DNA of 64,000 nucleotides from Phaseolus vulgaris (GCF_000499845.2 NC_023757.2:310001-374000), one strand, 5' to 3'; positions 1 to 11,837 are shown, counted from the stretch's first letter. Translations and numbers: made by a program. The notes: generated by a model from the letters alone, not told the origin.

Positions 1-2
1 AC

Positions 3-2463
3 CGCATTGCTACACTTCCTTCAGGCACCCTTGATATTCTCTTAGAAAAATCCATGAATTTTGAGAGTAGACAATCTGCATATGAGCAACTACTGGAAGC
101 AGTGAAAAATAATGATGTTTCCATGATTGGATTGTATGGGATGGGGGGTTGTGGTAAAACCACATTAGCAATGGAGGTTAAGAAGTTAGTAGAAGCAGAA
201 CATTGTTTTGAAAAAGTTCTTTTTGTGCCTATTTCTAGTACAGTGGAAGTTCAAAGGATTCAAGAAAAAATTGCAAGTTCATTGCAGTATACATTTCCAG
301 AAACTGAAGTAATGGAGAGGGCCCAACGATTGTGCTTGAGATTAAACCAGGAGAAAAACATTCTTGTAATTCTAGATGATGTGTGGGAGAAACTTGACTA
401 TGGTGGCATTGGAATTCCCTCCTCTGAACACCATAAAGGTTGCAAGATTCTCATTACCACTAGATCAGAAGAAGTTTGTACTTCAATGGATTGTCAAAGA
501 ATGATTTACCTGCCAATTTTAACGGATGAAGAAGCGTGGACTCTTTTTCAAAATAAAGCCCTTATATCTGAAGACACCCTTGATACCTTAAAGCATATGG
601 GTAAATTAATTTCCAATGAGTGTAAAGGATTGCCTGTTGCCGTTGCAGCTGTTGCCAGTAGTTTGAAGGGAAAAGCTGAGACGATATGGAGTGTTACATT
701 GAATAAATTGAGAAGTTCTAAGCCAGTAAATATTGAAAGAGGTTTGATTGATCCCTACAAGTGCTTGCAGCTGAGCTATGATAATTTGGATACTAAAGAA
801 GCTAAATCACTTTTCCTATTGTGTTCTGTGTTCCCTGAAGATTATGAAATTCCAATTGAATCTTTAACAAGATATGCTATAGGATTAGGTGTAGTTGGAG
901 AAGCACACTCTTATGAGGAGGCAAGGAGTGAAGTGGTTGCAACCAAAATTAAGCTCGTTAGTTCTTGTTTATTGTTGGATGAAAAGAATGAATGTGTAAA
1001 AATGCATGACTTAGTTCGCGATGTGGCCCACCTGATAGCAAAGAATGAGAATAAGATCATCAAGTGCGAAGTGGAAAAAGATGTGACTATTGAACAAAAT
1101 TCAATAAGATGTCTATGGTGTGTAAAATTTCCAAATGATTTGGATTGTTCAAATCTTGAGTTTTTATTCTTAAAGACAAAATTGGAAGAATTTGATGGAA
1201 TCTTCAAAAGAATGGAAATTCTCAAAGTTTTAATTCTAGCCAATGATAATGTTGGAATAACACCATTGTCCACAATGTCTTTAAAAACATTAACGAATCT
1301 TCGTTATCTAGTTATTTCTGGCTATGAATTGAGCGACTTCTCATTTGTAAACAATATGAAAAAACTTCAAAGTCTTTCGATGAATGATTGTTCATTGCCT
1401 TCATTTCCTGAATTACAAACCAATGTTGCAATTACACAAATAACAACCTTAAAATTGTTACAGTTCTACAGATGTAAAATGAAAGGGAAGAATTTTGAAG
1501 TGATAAAAAGAACCCCACGACTAGAAGAGTTGTACATTGTTGAAGAAAAATGGAAAGCTAACAGTGAAGACAATATTGAATTCTTTAACACGTTTAGTGT
1601 CCCCCAAACATTGCAAAGGTATGCAATTGTATTGGGATACAATGACTTTTATTATAATTATAATTATCTTCACCCTCCTTCCAGAACTCTATTACTTAAC
1701 CATTTTGACATATCAAATGAGGTAATTAAGGGTTTGGCAAAAAAAGCAACAGATCTAGTTGTAGCAAATATTCAGGGAGGCGCAAAAAATATCATCCCTG
1801 ATATATTTCAAATTGAAGGAGGAGGTTTGGATGAACTGAATAAGTTTGAGATACAGGATTCTGAAGAGATAGAGTGCTTGATTGAAACTAGTAACCATTT
1901 GAGTGAGGTGGTAACTTTCTTCTCAAAGTTGCATACGCTCAGAATGAATAACATGAAAAGTCTAAGAGCTTTATGGCATTGTTTTCAACCTGCCAATGGG
2001 CCTTTTGAGAACTTAGAGGAGTTGTATTTAAGTGATTGTCCACGGTTGACATCTCTCTTCACGTATGTCGTTGCTCGATGTTTGGTACAATTGAAAATAT
2101 TAAAAATATCAGAATGTGATGGACTGAAACATATATTAGCAGATGATGAGAAAAGAGAGAAAAATCAATGTGAATTCACCATTGGGCATCCTGTACAAAT
2201 CTTCCAAAATCTTCAGGAAGTAGAGGTAAATAGATGTAGAGAATTAAAAGATATATTCTCGACCAGTGTTTTAAAAGGCTTAGCTCAATTGAAAGTGCTC
2301 AATATACAAGAATGCAACATGTTAGATCAAATATTTGGGGATATTGATCCATTAACATACCAGGATAAAAAAGAAGAACTTGCTGAAATCGTTGAGGAAG
2401 GTAAGCATCCACATTTGTATAGCACTTCAACTCCATCAACAACAATTTTGAACCATAGCCCAG
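3..2463 (+). CDS. Gene 1 exon 1: NB-ARC and first LRRs
   Basis: The frame is open from base 3. The P-loop GMGGCGKTT lies at 138-164, kinase 2 ILVILDDVW near 360-388, the RNBS-B ITTRS motif near 450, GLPVAVAA near 630, and MHD (as KMHDLVRD) at about 999-1022. These mark a nucleotide-binding switch of the CNL class. LRRs of the 'SDCPRLTSLF' type follow. Two in-phase splice donors are visible: after 2400 (GGAAG/GTAAGC, strong) and after 2463 (CCCAG/GTACAT). Both end in phase 1 and differ by 21 codons. The residue before RIATLPSG is probably D (the window opens 'accgc'), which groups this copy with genes 3 and 5. Confidence 0.9.
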
Positions 2464-5400
2464 GTACATATTAAGAAGTCTACATGTTATTGCTTAGTTG
2501 AAGTTATTTACAAGTTAGATGAAAACTGCTAATCTGTTATTTTTCATTCACGTGGTTCAAACTCAAGACATTACTAATCTAGTTTTACTTAAACCTACTA
2601 CTTCTTAATGCACTATGAGCAAAATTTGTCTCCAATCAAAATTAAAGACAATTATATTTGCATTTTAAACTTTTTAGATAATTTCGAATTATTTTAAAAA
2701 AATTTGTTTTGTATGATTCTTTTCATCATTATTAACGAATCGTTTGATGCTTAGGATTGCAGTTCCGTCCCTAGAAACCAATGTCTTCAAAATTAGAATG
2801 TAACTTGCACACATAACATATATATAACGAACTCTAATATGTTGAGCGATATTTTTCTTATTTATAATTGCTTTTCAGGAACTTTATCAAGCCTTGCAAG
2901 CCTTACGATAATCGATTGTCCGAAGTTAGGCTCAATTTTTACAGCATCTATAGCTAAGACCTTGACTTTTTTGGAAGTGTTGATCATAAAAAGGTGCAAT
3001 AGTTTGAAACATATAGTAACTCATGAAAGGGTCAATCAACAGAAGGAAAACATTGTCCAGGATGACCATGACTTTCAGAGTGATATTTCAATCTTCCAAA
3101 GTTTGAAAACGCTAAATATCAGTGAATGTGACTTATTGCAATGTATGTTCCCTATCTCTTTTGTTGGAGGCATGGAAATAGGAAATAAAGAGGCTTCTAA
3201 TTTGAAAGATCTTTCAAGTCAACAACAAAATAATAATCAAATTGAGCTTCCTGCTTTAGAAATACTCGTACTTGTTCGTATCATGGATAACTCTCTTCTA
3301 GGCAATTATCATGTAAGATGTCCATCTTTAGGAAAACTATCATTGACTACTGGAAGATGTGTTGAGTTTTTCACTATAAATTGTTCAGCAGATTCTTCAA
3401 AAGCTAGACAAGAGGATTATATTGCAATCAAGGTATGATTATCATCACTTACTTTGTCTCTCTCTTCGTGTATTTAGAAAAATTACTCAAAACATTTGAA
3501 TTGCACGATCATTTTGTGCTAAAAATAAAAGTTGGTCTTACAAGCACTATACCGAAGGTGCAACATGAATTTTTTAATATCTAAGTATTGGCATAGATTA
3601 TTTGGAATAGATTACTTTTGTGAAATTATTCTCTTTTCAACTTTTTCTTGTTGTGCTAAACAAAAATAATTTATTTTCATAAACAATTATTTGTTAGAAA
3701 TGAAATACATTAATAATTAAAGTTAAGACACTAATTAGTTTGGTTTAACAAGTAACTTGGTGTATGTATTGCAGATATCGAACTCAGATTCTATTTTCCC
3801 AGTTGAAAGTGTTCAATATATTTCAAAACCACCACATGGTTTGACCTTGATTATTATGCATAACATAAGAGAGATTAACATGAATGGCTTTGATAAGGTA
3901 AAGTACATTTTTAAATTGTCCATTGCTTCATTACTGATGTTGGAAATCTTGAGAATCGAGCAATGTCACGGACTTGAGCACATTATAGACACTGAGGATG
4001 AATATGGCAAAGAGAATTTGAATGCAATCTTCCCAAACTTAAGAGACCTCTCAGTGCGTGATTGTGGCCAATTGACATATATGTTTGGCCAATATTTCGC
4101 AGCTAATAAGGATTGTGAGGAGATGCATATTCATTTCTCAGCATTGGAAATACTCTCTCTTGATAATCTACCAAATTTTGTTAGCATTTGTGCTACCAAC
4201 AATCTCACCGTGACGTGGCCATCTTTGAAGGAGTTTACTTGTTATAAATGTGCCTATCCGTTTTATAATTCTATTAATTGCTTGACGGCTCCTGCAGATT
4301 CAAGAGAACCTATCAACGCAAGTAAGAAGGTAGTCTTGTCTTTTTTTTATGATTATTAGTTATTTGTTCCTTTTTTGTTTTCTTTTTGGAGTTTTTTCAT
4401 TTCCTATGAATGTCCTGTAGGATCCAAAAGGGGTTCAGAACCCTCTTCTCACTTTGCAAAATATATCTGTAACCAATTCTGAAGTAGAAGGTATTTTTTG
4501 TCTTAATGGAGATGGAATGATTGGGCAACAAGTGAGCTTAAGGTTAGAGCGTTTGAAATTGGAAAATATACCTCAAATGACTTATATTTGGGTGGCTTCC
4601 AAGATTTCAGTTAATCTCCAACATCTTACTACATTAAAAATAATAGGATGTGCAAAATTGAAAGTAATATTTCCTCCCTCTGTTTTAAGAAGCTTACCAG
4701 AGTTGAAAGAGCTAATAATAAAAGAATGCATGAAATTGAAGAAGATTGTTGGATGTGAACAAGGAGCTCCAAACAATTCTCTTATCTTCTCAAATCTTCA
4801 AAAATTAGAAATTATTGGATGTGCAAAATTGGAAGTAATCTTTTCAAAGTATGATTTAAGATGCCTACCAATGTTGAGTATTGTGAAGATAAGAAAATGC
4901 AAAGAATTAAGAGTAATCATTGAAGAGGATGTGGAGGATAACAAATTGTCTAGTCTTCTTTCTCCTCAGGCATTCTTCCCAAAACAAGAAGCATTGTATG
5001 TTGGACATTGCCACAAACTCAAAAGATTTATCTCTGGATCTGCATCTAATGACTTTCCTAATCTTTATCTTTTAATCATAAGTGGAGCCTCTAAACTAGA
5101 AGAGTTTGTTAGACGTGGACAAGGAAAAGGTGATGATGAGATAGGAAAAACAAAAATTGAACTTCCAAGACTCAAAGTTTTAATATTTACGCATCTTTCA
5201 AATCTCAACCAAGAGTTTGAATTGTCCCATTTAAAGAATTGTGTTGTCTACGAATGTCCAAAACTATCTTTGACTCCAACAACTACTCTGGAGAAACTCA
5301 AGAAAACTTTTCCTTATCATGGTAAATACTATATTTCCTTACAAATTAACTATTTCATTCAGATAAGACTGTTTCAAATTTCCAACCGAGTATTTACTAA

Positions 5401-8020
5401 ATTTTTTAAAATAAACACAGTAAATTATTATTTGCTGATTTTTTTTTTAATTTTAAGCTCTAGTAATTGTAGTTAGGAAGAACTGTTAAAGAAAACGATC
5501 GATCCTTTATTTTGATGGGTGATAAAAAAAATTCCTATGATGAAACTTTTTAAATCATTTGTTATATTTAGTTGTAATAATATAATTATTCATCATGAAA
5601 AGCTGAGGTTGCGTTTCTTTTTTATGTATTTTTCGTTACAGATTTCAAAAGGACTGGACTTTGGTTATGGGAGATAAATCACTTGATGAGAAGTTTAGAT
5701 GAAGATTTTAGTATTAGTTGTAGCAGTGAGTTCACTTCAACACAGGTCAGAACCAACCAATCTATGAATCTAAATACAATTAAAAAAAAGTTTAATAACC
5801 TTTTTCTCTCATTATTAGGATTTTTTTAATTTAAACTTACGTGATAGAAAAATAAGATTTGAGATTTTAAATAAGTACCTGAATCATAAAAGTAAAAAAT
5901 TATTTTTTTATCTTAAAAATATTTTTTTTTAGAAATAAAATAAAATATACTACAAGAAAATCATTAACAAAATATTAATTTTAAAATAAAAAATAATTAA
6001 TTATTATATTGACTAAATTAGATATTATTTTAGAAATTAAAAAAATTATTGATATTTAAAGTAATTTTTTTATTGTTAATCAAATTTATAAACTAGTTTA
6101 TAATTTGATATTTAAAAACTAGTTTATAAATTTTATTAATATTAATAAAAATTATTTTTAATACTAATAATATTTTTAATATAGTTATAGTAATTAATTA
6201 TTTTTTGTCTTTAAAACTAGTATTTATTAATTTACCTGTAGTGTGAATAAGAGTGTGAATTTTGTAAGATATTAGTATTAAAATAAAAATTGAGAAAAGT
6301 TTTAAAAAGATATGTAACACATTGAAATTTAAAGAATTAAATTAAAATTTCTTAAAATAATGCTCTATGTTTTGAGAGACAATCATTATTTCTCACTAAG
6401 AAAATTATTAAATAAAAATTAATTTTAGAGACAAAAATAATTAATTACTATATTAATTAAATTATATATTATTTTAGAGACTAAAAAAATTATTAGTATC
6501 TAAAATTGATTATATTATTATTAAATTTATAAATTAGTTTTTATATTGATATCTAATTAGTTACCAATATTTTAGCTAATTATATACCAATATAAAAACT
6601 AATTTACAAATTTTATTAATAATATAAAAAACTTTAAATACTACTAATTTTTAGTTTTTAAGATAATATCAAATCTAGTTAATATAGTTACCAATTAATT
6701 TTTGTTTTTAAAATTGATTTTTATTTTAATTTTTTTTAAGTGTTCGGTTTACATTATGCAGATACCAAATTTCACATCTTCTGGACTTATGCAGATTGCA
6801 GAATATTGAGTGGTGTCGAAGAAGGAACTGCATTAGATAATATCATCATATGTCAACTAATTAGGAATGAACTTGAAATTAAAAACTAAATATGAAGAAG
6901 AAATAAGTATAGTCACAATGAGAGTTACCTTACAAAACTTAGCTTGAGCATTGTAAAGTGTATTCTCTGCATAAAATACCTTAGCATATAGGTGTAATAA
7001 TTACTAAACCTAAAATGAATTTGGTGATATTAAGACAAACATGCACTTGAAGAAGTAATAGTAACAAAACCATTAAAAATTATCAAACTACTCTCATACC
7101 ACCACATGATGTACATTAAAAATAGTGGTCCTTTCAAACTTTATAAACTCTCACTCAATAGTATTTTATCAATTTGTGATAGGAGATTGGAAACATTGGA
7201 AATGAGAGCATTGAAGAGGAGCCTTCAGTAGAGGGTGAGACAAAACCTTTGTTAACTATTGGTGAAGACATTAATGGAGGTCGTGAGGGGCCTTCAACAG
7301 AGGGTGATAAGACAAAACCTTTGTCAACTGGTGTTGAAGACATTAGCATTGGAGGTGGTGTGGCAACTCACATTGAGTTTGGTGACGTGGACATACATGC
7401 ACAAGATTCCAAGGTTGTTGAACAAGATGATAAGATGAATGATCAAGGGAATGCAAGAATCATGTCAAGCCAAGAAATCAAAGTAGAAGAAGGTTTGAAC
7501 CTATTGGAAAAACAAGAGGAGATACATATTGTTTCTAACAACAATATTGACATCTCTCCAGGTTTTTTATTTCTTATTTTCTTGTTTCAATCCTATATTT
7601 TCATATCACTCTTTCAAACTTTTTATAGCTTCTGCAGATATCCGTACAAGATTGGGAACATATAAACATTTTGTTGATCTGGATGATGCACAAATTGCTC
7701 TTCTGGTGGAGGCAATTACAACATATCCTCATCTTTGGAATGTTAGCGAGAAGTTTAGTGAGCGCTTTCAAGCTTGGAGGTTGAAAATGTTGGCAGATAT
7801 GTTGTTGTTCGTTCAGAAAGAAAGTGTTGACGATGTTATTCCTCAAAGAGAAAAAGAGTTCCATAAACTATGCGAAGAAGCTCTTGAGATTGGATTTGAG
7901 AGTTCATGGGTAGATGAAATGCGTCAACATGTTTTGACGAGGGATCCTAAGTTGAGAAAGGAGATTGCGGAGAGACAAATGAATGAGAATCCTAAGAGGT
8001 ATGATCATTTAACTTCTTGA
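3..8020 (+). CDS. CNL resistance-type gene 1 (A type), 5' end outside window, 3' end decayed
   Basis: A coiled-coil NB-ARC LRR immune receptor of the kind that senses pathogen effectors in the cell. Proposed coding exons are 3-2463, 2879-3432, 3775-4317, 4421-5321, 5642-5745, 7183-7561 and 7629-8020; phases agree at every junction. About 134 N-terminal residues, judged from gene 3, lie left of the window. The visible part encodes about 1,777 residues. Exon 8 is read through into a stop at 8018-8020 because exons 9 and 10 are deleted, and the remaining exons 11 and 12 are then out of phase. Intron 3 appears to use a GC donor. Gene 1 could be a working receptor with a shortened tail or an early pseudogene. 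NB-ARC motifs are intact, so loss of NB function is not evident from sequence. Confidence 0.75.
2879..5745 (+). CDS. Gene 1 exons 2-5: C-terminal LRRs
   Basis: The exons are 2879-3432, 3775-4317, 4421-5321 and 5642-5745. Exons 2-4 encode irregular LRRs with the 'L..L.I..C..L..IF' pattern, probably the ligand- or effector-sensing surface. Exon 5 is a short acidic linker ending in EFTSTQ. The junction phases are 1, 0, 0, 1, 0. The intron 3 donor reads AAC/GCAAGT where the paralogues have AGC/GTAAGT, so it is either a GC-AG intron or spliced elsewhere. Confidence 0.8.
5948..6243. mobile_element. CACTA-like foldback MITE in gene 1 intron 5
   Basis: The left end reads TACTACAAGAAAATCATT and the right end TTTACCTGTAGTG, close to the inverted ends CACTACAAGAAAATCA / CTTGTAGTG of the cleaner copies in this window. 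The interior is made of inverted AT-rich arms. Gene 4 lacks it at this place. I could not fix the target duplication. Confidence 0.55.
6394..6742. mobile_element. Second CACTA-like foldback MITE in gene 1 intron 5
   Basis: It begins CACTAAGAAAATTATTAAAT and ends in a T-run followed by AAGTG, with inverted interior arms ('agagacaaaaataattaatt' against its complement near the right end). It is degenerate. Gene 3 carries a related pair at the same place, while genes 2 and 4 do not. Confidence 0.5.
7183..7561 (+). CDS. Gene 1 exon 7: acidic linker with internal duplication
   Basis: The acceptor is GATAG/GAGATT and the donor CTCCAG/GTTTTT; the exon runs from phase 0 to phase 1. It encodes a Gly/Asp/Glu-rich, probably disordered linker. 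A segment 'PS-EG-KTKPL-TG-EDI' occurs twice here and once in the other genes, so about 70 bp were duplicated in frame. No catalytic motif is seen. Confidence 0.7.
7629..8020 (+). CDS. Gene 1 exon 8: conserved C-terminal module, read through to a stop
   Basis: This encodes the module that begins ASADIRTRLGTYKHFVDLDD and continues with 'LLVEAITTYPHLW', 'FSERFQAWRLK.LADMLLF' and 'GFESSWVDEMRQ', ending NPKR. In genes 2-4 it splices after 7998-equivalent AAGAG/GTATG. Here exons 9 and 10 are gone, so the likely end is the TGA at 8018-8020. I do not recognise the family with certainty. From memory the spacing resembles a segment in plant proteins annotated as MATH and coiled-coil proteins. Confidence 0.7.
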
Positions 8021-8158
8021 CTATGTAATGTAAAAAATGAATGAAATTAAAAGTCTTAAATGACTTTGTTAATGCCCAGAGAAAATCTATCACTTTTTGT
8101 GAATTTGAAGTTGTATCTCTATGTTGGTTGTGTGAATTTTCTCTGTCAGAGTATGCAG

Positions 8159-9298
8159 AGTATTGAGCGAGAAGTTGTAGAGGAAACCATAAAAAAGAAC
8201 ACCAGTATGACAGCTTCTTCAATTCATTCCGAATACACTAGCTCACAGTTGGACCAAATATTTACTTTCCAAACTAAATCACATCCACATGGAAGTTTAT
8301 TTTGCAAATCACAATTCCAACATATTTGATCATCATAAAAATGATGTTACCATTTTGATTTATCATTTGCCATAGGAGTGGAATTAAAAAACAAAAAGTA
8401 CTAAATTTCAAGTTGGAATTTAAATTTAATGAATTTGTTACTATCACTCTCACAAATATGCTTTGATAAAAAATGGTTTAAGGAACTCAATGCTTTGCAA
8501 CTGTTGTGGCTTGATGCTAACGTCTTTTCTGTTATATTTTCTTCTTATTCCTCCAAGAGTGAAATTTGGAGCAGCCAAACTGAGACACGCACTGCTAAAG
8601 AAAGTGAAGGCCAACCTAAAATTATTCAAGACTTTGGGGCCAATGATATCATGAGTTTATTTGCACCAGTTGTTGTGGGGAAAGAAGGTGAAGACAACCT
8701 AGTTGGAAAGACCCTTGTTGAGTTGGAAAAGTATCTAAAGATGTCTCTGAAGGACATAGTTAGCTCGAAGACTAATATCATTAGTCTTTTGTCTGCTCTT
8801 AATTTCCTGTCCAACCTTCCTTTTAAAGATGTAACTCTGTCAGATGGACTCAAAGATATTATTGGCATTATGCAACAAGAGTTCCCAAGCATTGTATGCA
8901 CCTTTAAGCAAGGCTTTGCTACCACTGAAAAGTTGGCAGAACATGAAGCTCGTGGGAATGAGGTGGCCATTACTTTTGGTTCCAAAATTTCCGAGGCAAA
9001 GAATTTCTATGATGAAGCTCAACTGAAGGAAGTAGTTTTGAAGGAACAAATCATTAGGTTGAAGGAAGAAATAAAAGTTTGTGAGGATGCCTTATCATAT
9101 CTGGAGGAGGAAAAAAATAAATGCCTTGTGGAAACTATTGGGTACAAAATGGAGCTTGAAAATGTGAGGAAAGACGGGTCTCAAATGGTTGAAGATCAAA
9201 GAAAAGTTCAACAAAAATTGTTTGAGGTGACTTATAAATGGTCAGTTCTGTGTAGTCAATATGAGTACAATCGCATGACTGCTAGAAATCCCTCATGA
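8159..9298 (+). pseudogene. Gene 1 orphan exons 11 and 12
   Basis: Exon 11 (8159-8290) and exon 12 (8558-9298) match those of genes 2-4. Exon 8 ends in phase 2 but both of these start in phase 0, so joining them shifts the frame and meets a stop. The exon 11 donor has also changed from GT to GG at 8291. Exon 12 itself stays fully open for 247 codons and keeps its coiled coil, so the decay is recent or exon 12 is made some other way. Confidence 0.65.
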
Positions 9299-9720
9299 AA
9301 ATTTTCATTGTTCATTGCTATAAAGGACCAAAGTGTTTATCACTCAAAAGGAAGACTTGCAACTACATAATATTGTTCTGTCTTTTTTATTTTCTGTAGT
9401 GTATGCTTCAATTTTTTCACGCCATCAAATAGTTTCAATTGACCATCAAATAGTTTCAATTGACTTTCTAAAAGTTGATTGTTCTATTTTGTTGTATGTT
9501 TGCTATCTTATTTATTGTTCTGTAAGACGTTGCTCTTGTTGAGACAAAACAATACAAGTGTTATATGAAAAAAAAAAAAACTTTTATGTGACTTATAATG
9601 TTCAAATGCATCTCCAGTTTCTTCAAAATTACAGAAACCATTTTTTTTATGATCCCTTCCTTCATTGAGTACCCATTGTCATTTTGTAATACCTTGGTAT
9701 AAAAGTTAAATATTCAGAAG
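9299..9720. other. Gene 1 3' flank
   Basis: Similar to the sequence after the other genes' stop codons, with a repeated 'catcaaatagtttcaattga' at about 9423-9465 and an A-run near 9568. It is likely 3' UTR and spacer. No gene is seen. Confidence 0.4.
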
Positions 9721-9904
9721 TGTGCTTTCATTCTTAAAGTGAATAACAAGAAAGGTAATTCGCAACTGTGCTTTCATTCCTAAACTGAATAAGAAGAAAG
9801 GTATTGGTGCACGAATCTTCACAACTCTGCTTTTCATTCTCAAATTGAATAACAAGAAATGTGTTGCTGCGCCATTCTTCACAAATGTCCTTTCATTCTT
9901 AACT
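9721..9904. repeat. Short minisatellite before the leader array of gene 2
   Basis: The motif 'tgtgctttcattcttaaa' recurs at about 9721, 9767, 9826 and 9886, each followed by 'tgaataacaagaaa' in the first three. The spacing is 46, 59 and 60 bp. A single copy of the motif is seen at the start of the gene 4 array. Confidence 0.65.
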
Positions 9905-10383
9905 CTTATGCTCTCTCCTCGATTCAATCGATGGAGTGCATTCATCTCTGCGGAGGTATGAATCACTGTGTGTGAAGTTAACTTCTGCTTTGATTTCAAT
10001 TTCTAATCGATTCCTTTTCGATTGAAGGTGCAGATCATGTGTTTGTGTTTATGTTTGTTATGTTTGTGCAGTAACATAATGCTTCAGTGTTTCTTGCATT
10101 GAAGTCATGGATCAGCACTTGTTTCTTTCTCTGAGATATTTGTTGCAGTAAGTGTGAGGATTGTTTCTAATACTCTCTCTTCGATTCAATCAATGGAGTG
10201 CATTCTTCTGTGTGGAGGTATGAATCGGTCTGAAATTCTAATCGATTCCTTTTCAATTGAAGCTGTAGATCATGTGTTTGTGTTTATGTTTGTGCAGTAA
10301 CTTAACGTTTCAGCGTGTCTTGTATTGAAGTCATGGATCATCACTTCTTTTTCTCATCTCTCTCTGCATCTTAGTTAAAGCAG
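9905..10383 (+). promoter_or_regulatory. Predicted 5' leader array of gene 2 (mini-exon repeats)
   Basis: Two repeats, each with ATGGAGTGCATTC..GGAG/GTATGAATC (donor-like, after 9955 and 10217) and TTTGTGCAG/TAAC (acceptor-like, exon restart at 10072 and 10298). The array ends AAAGCAG/GTAACG after 10383. The next good acceptor, TTTTTTCAG at 13733, lies 33 nt before the gene 2 ATG. I infer leader exons with introns of about 80-115 nt, then one 3.35-kb intron. Transcripts are needed to confirm this. Confidence 0.5.
10333..10374 (+). promoter_or_regulatory. Conserved upstream ORF in the gene 2 leader
   Basis: ATG to TAG encoding MDHHFFFSSLSAS, ending 9 nt before the terminal leader donor. Equivalent short ORFs lie at 25679-25720, 41360-41395 and 57728-57769. 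Confidence 0.45.
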
Positions 10384-11553
10384 GTAACGTAAAAACCTTA
10401 CCTATCTTTTCTCTTTTTTTCCACTTCCAAATTAGTTAGATTTGAACGATGAACAAGTACGTATCTCTTCCCTTTTTTATTTAATAAAAATGCAGAAGCC
10501 AGAAACATTCATGATCCATATTTCATTTTCCATTATCAATTATTAAAAATCACATCCAATTATGATGTTGTGAATAATGAACGGGTTCGTAAAATACAAT
10601 CATACTCCTTAATATTCTCACAAATTACACTTAAATTAACTCTAGTCTATATAAAGTACCAAGAACTCAACTCAATGTAGATGGTAGGACCGTCTATATA
10701 AACTTAATACTACATATATGTATTATAATATATGATCTTTTGTGTTTTTCATTAGGGGATTATGATTTTAGAGTTAATATAATATTGTAAAAAGAACTAT
10801 CCACTGTACTAAAAATCTAACACAGAATATGTATAAAACATAAAATATTTTAAAATACAACTAAAATACATACAAATTCGTACATATATATATATATAAA
10901 TATTTACAAAAGAAAAGATAAAATAAAGTTTTTATTGTTATGATGTTGCTCCTGAGTATGTCTTTATATATGCTTTTGTACTTAATACAATCACTGTTAG
11001 TTCAACATAAAAAAGTATAAAAGAAGACATTTTAATCAATATATCACAACCATTCAATCTCATTCAAATATCAAAGTACAACAAGACAACACATGGATCT
11101 ATACAATCAAGGGTATTTAACAAGTAGAATATCGACTAACACCTTCCGTACGACTCATATTAACTTAAATACCACTCAAGTTGTGCATCCACATATGTCA
11201 CAGTGTGCAACAACTTTCCCATCAGATTCTCAACCCTTGATATCTTAGTCTATGTGTCTTAGATCATCAGTGAAGTAAGGGGATCTCTATTATAACATGA
11301 GTGAAAATAGGGTTAAATGCAAGATTGATATGCAGTGCTATTTTTGCTTGAGTGAGGATTGGCTTGCTTGAGCAAAAATATCATAAAATCAACCTCATGT
11401 CCCAGAAACATATTTTCAAAGTTTTATCCAAAACCAGTTTAACAAGTACAACTCTCAAACACATAAATGACCAGTACAATCCAAAATTTACTTGAACATC
11501 ATCTTTCACTCATTTCAATTCAACATTCCAAAAGTTTTTAAACAAAACATAAT

Positions 11554-11712
11554 CCCCAGATCGGGATCAATGGTTATCAACTTTTAATAATTCCACCGAA
11601 TTAGGGTCAATGCTGATAAAATTTTTAATAATCCCATCGTGTTGGGGTTGAGTTTGATTAACTTCTTAATAATTTGGCTGAGCCGAGGTTGATGTTGATC
11701 AACGAGTTATTT
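11554..11712. repeat. Degenerate 40-bp minisatellite
   Basis: Four diverged copies start near 11554, 11593, 11633 and 11673. Each has a 'gggtcaatg.tgatcaa..tttttaataat' pattern. Confidence 0.55.
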
Positions 11713-11837
11713 GAAACATAACATTTTGTATTTGAATTATCAAAATCAAATGTACTAGTGACATCACATTCTTTTTTCCAAAACAATTTCATGTATATTT
11801 GACATGGAAGAATCAAACTCTTCTAAACCATACAACT

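Noticed and set aside
8626..8985. A 119-codon antisense open frame, present with the same length opposite exon 12 in genes 1-4 (also 23458-23817, 37420-37779, 55479-55838).
   Set aside because: It lies wholly opposite a conserved coding exon, so its conservation is expected from the sense protein and copy descent. No start context or splice partner is seen.
9931..9955. The mini-exon start ATGGAGTGC matching the first codons (MEC) of the receptor, as a possible alternative N-terminus.
   Set aside because: The match is only three codons, the frame is not kept through the rest of the leader, and chance or a shared origin cannot be told apart.
9905..10383. Reading the repeat arrays as a CRISPR-like or satellite array.
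   Set aside because: This is plant nuclear DNA, the repeats have no unique spacers of constant length, and each repeat carries splice-like borders that fit a leader better.
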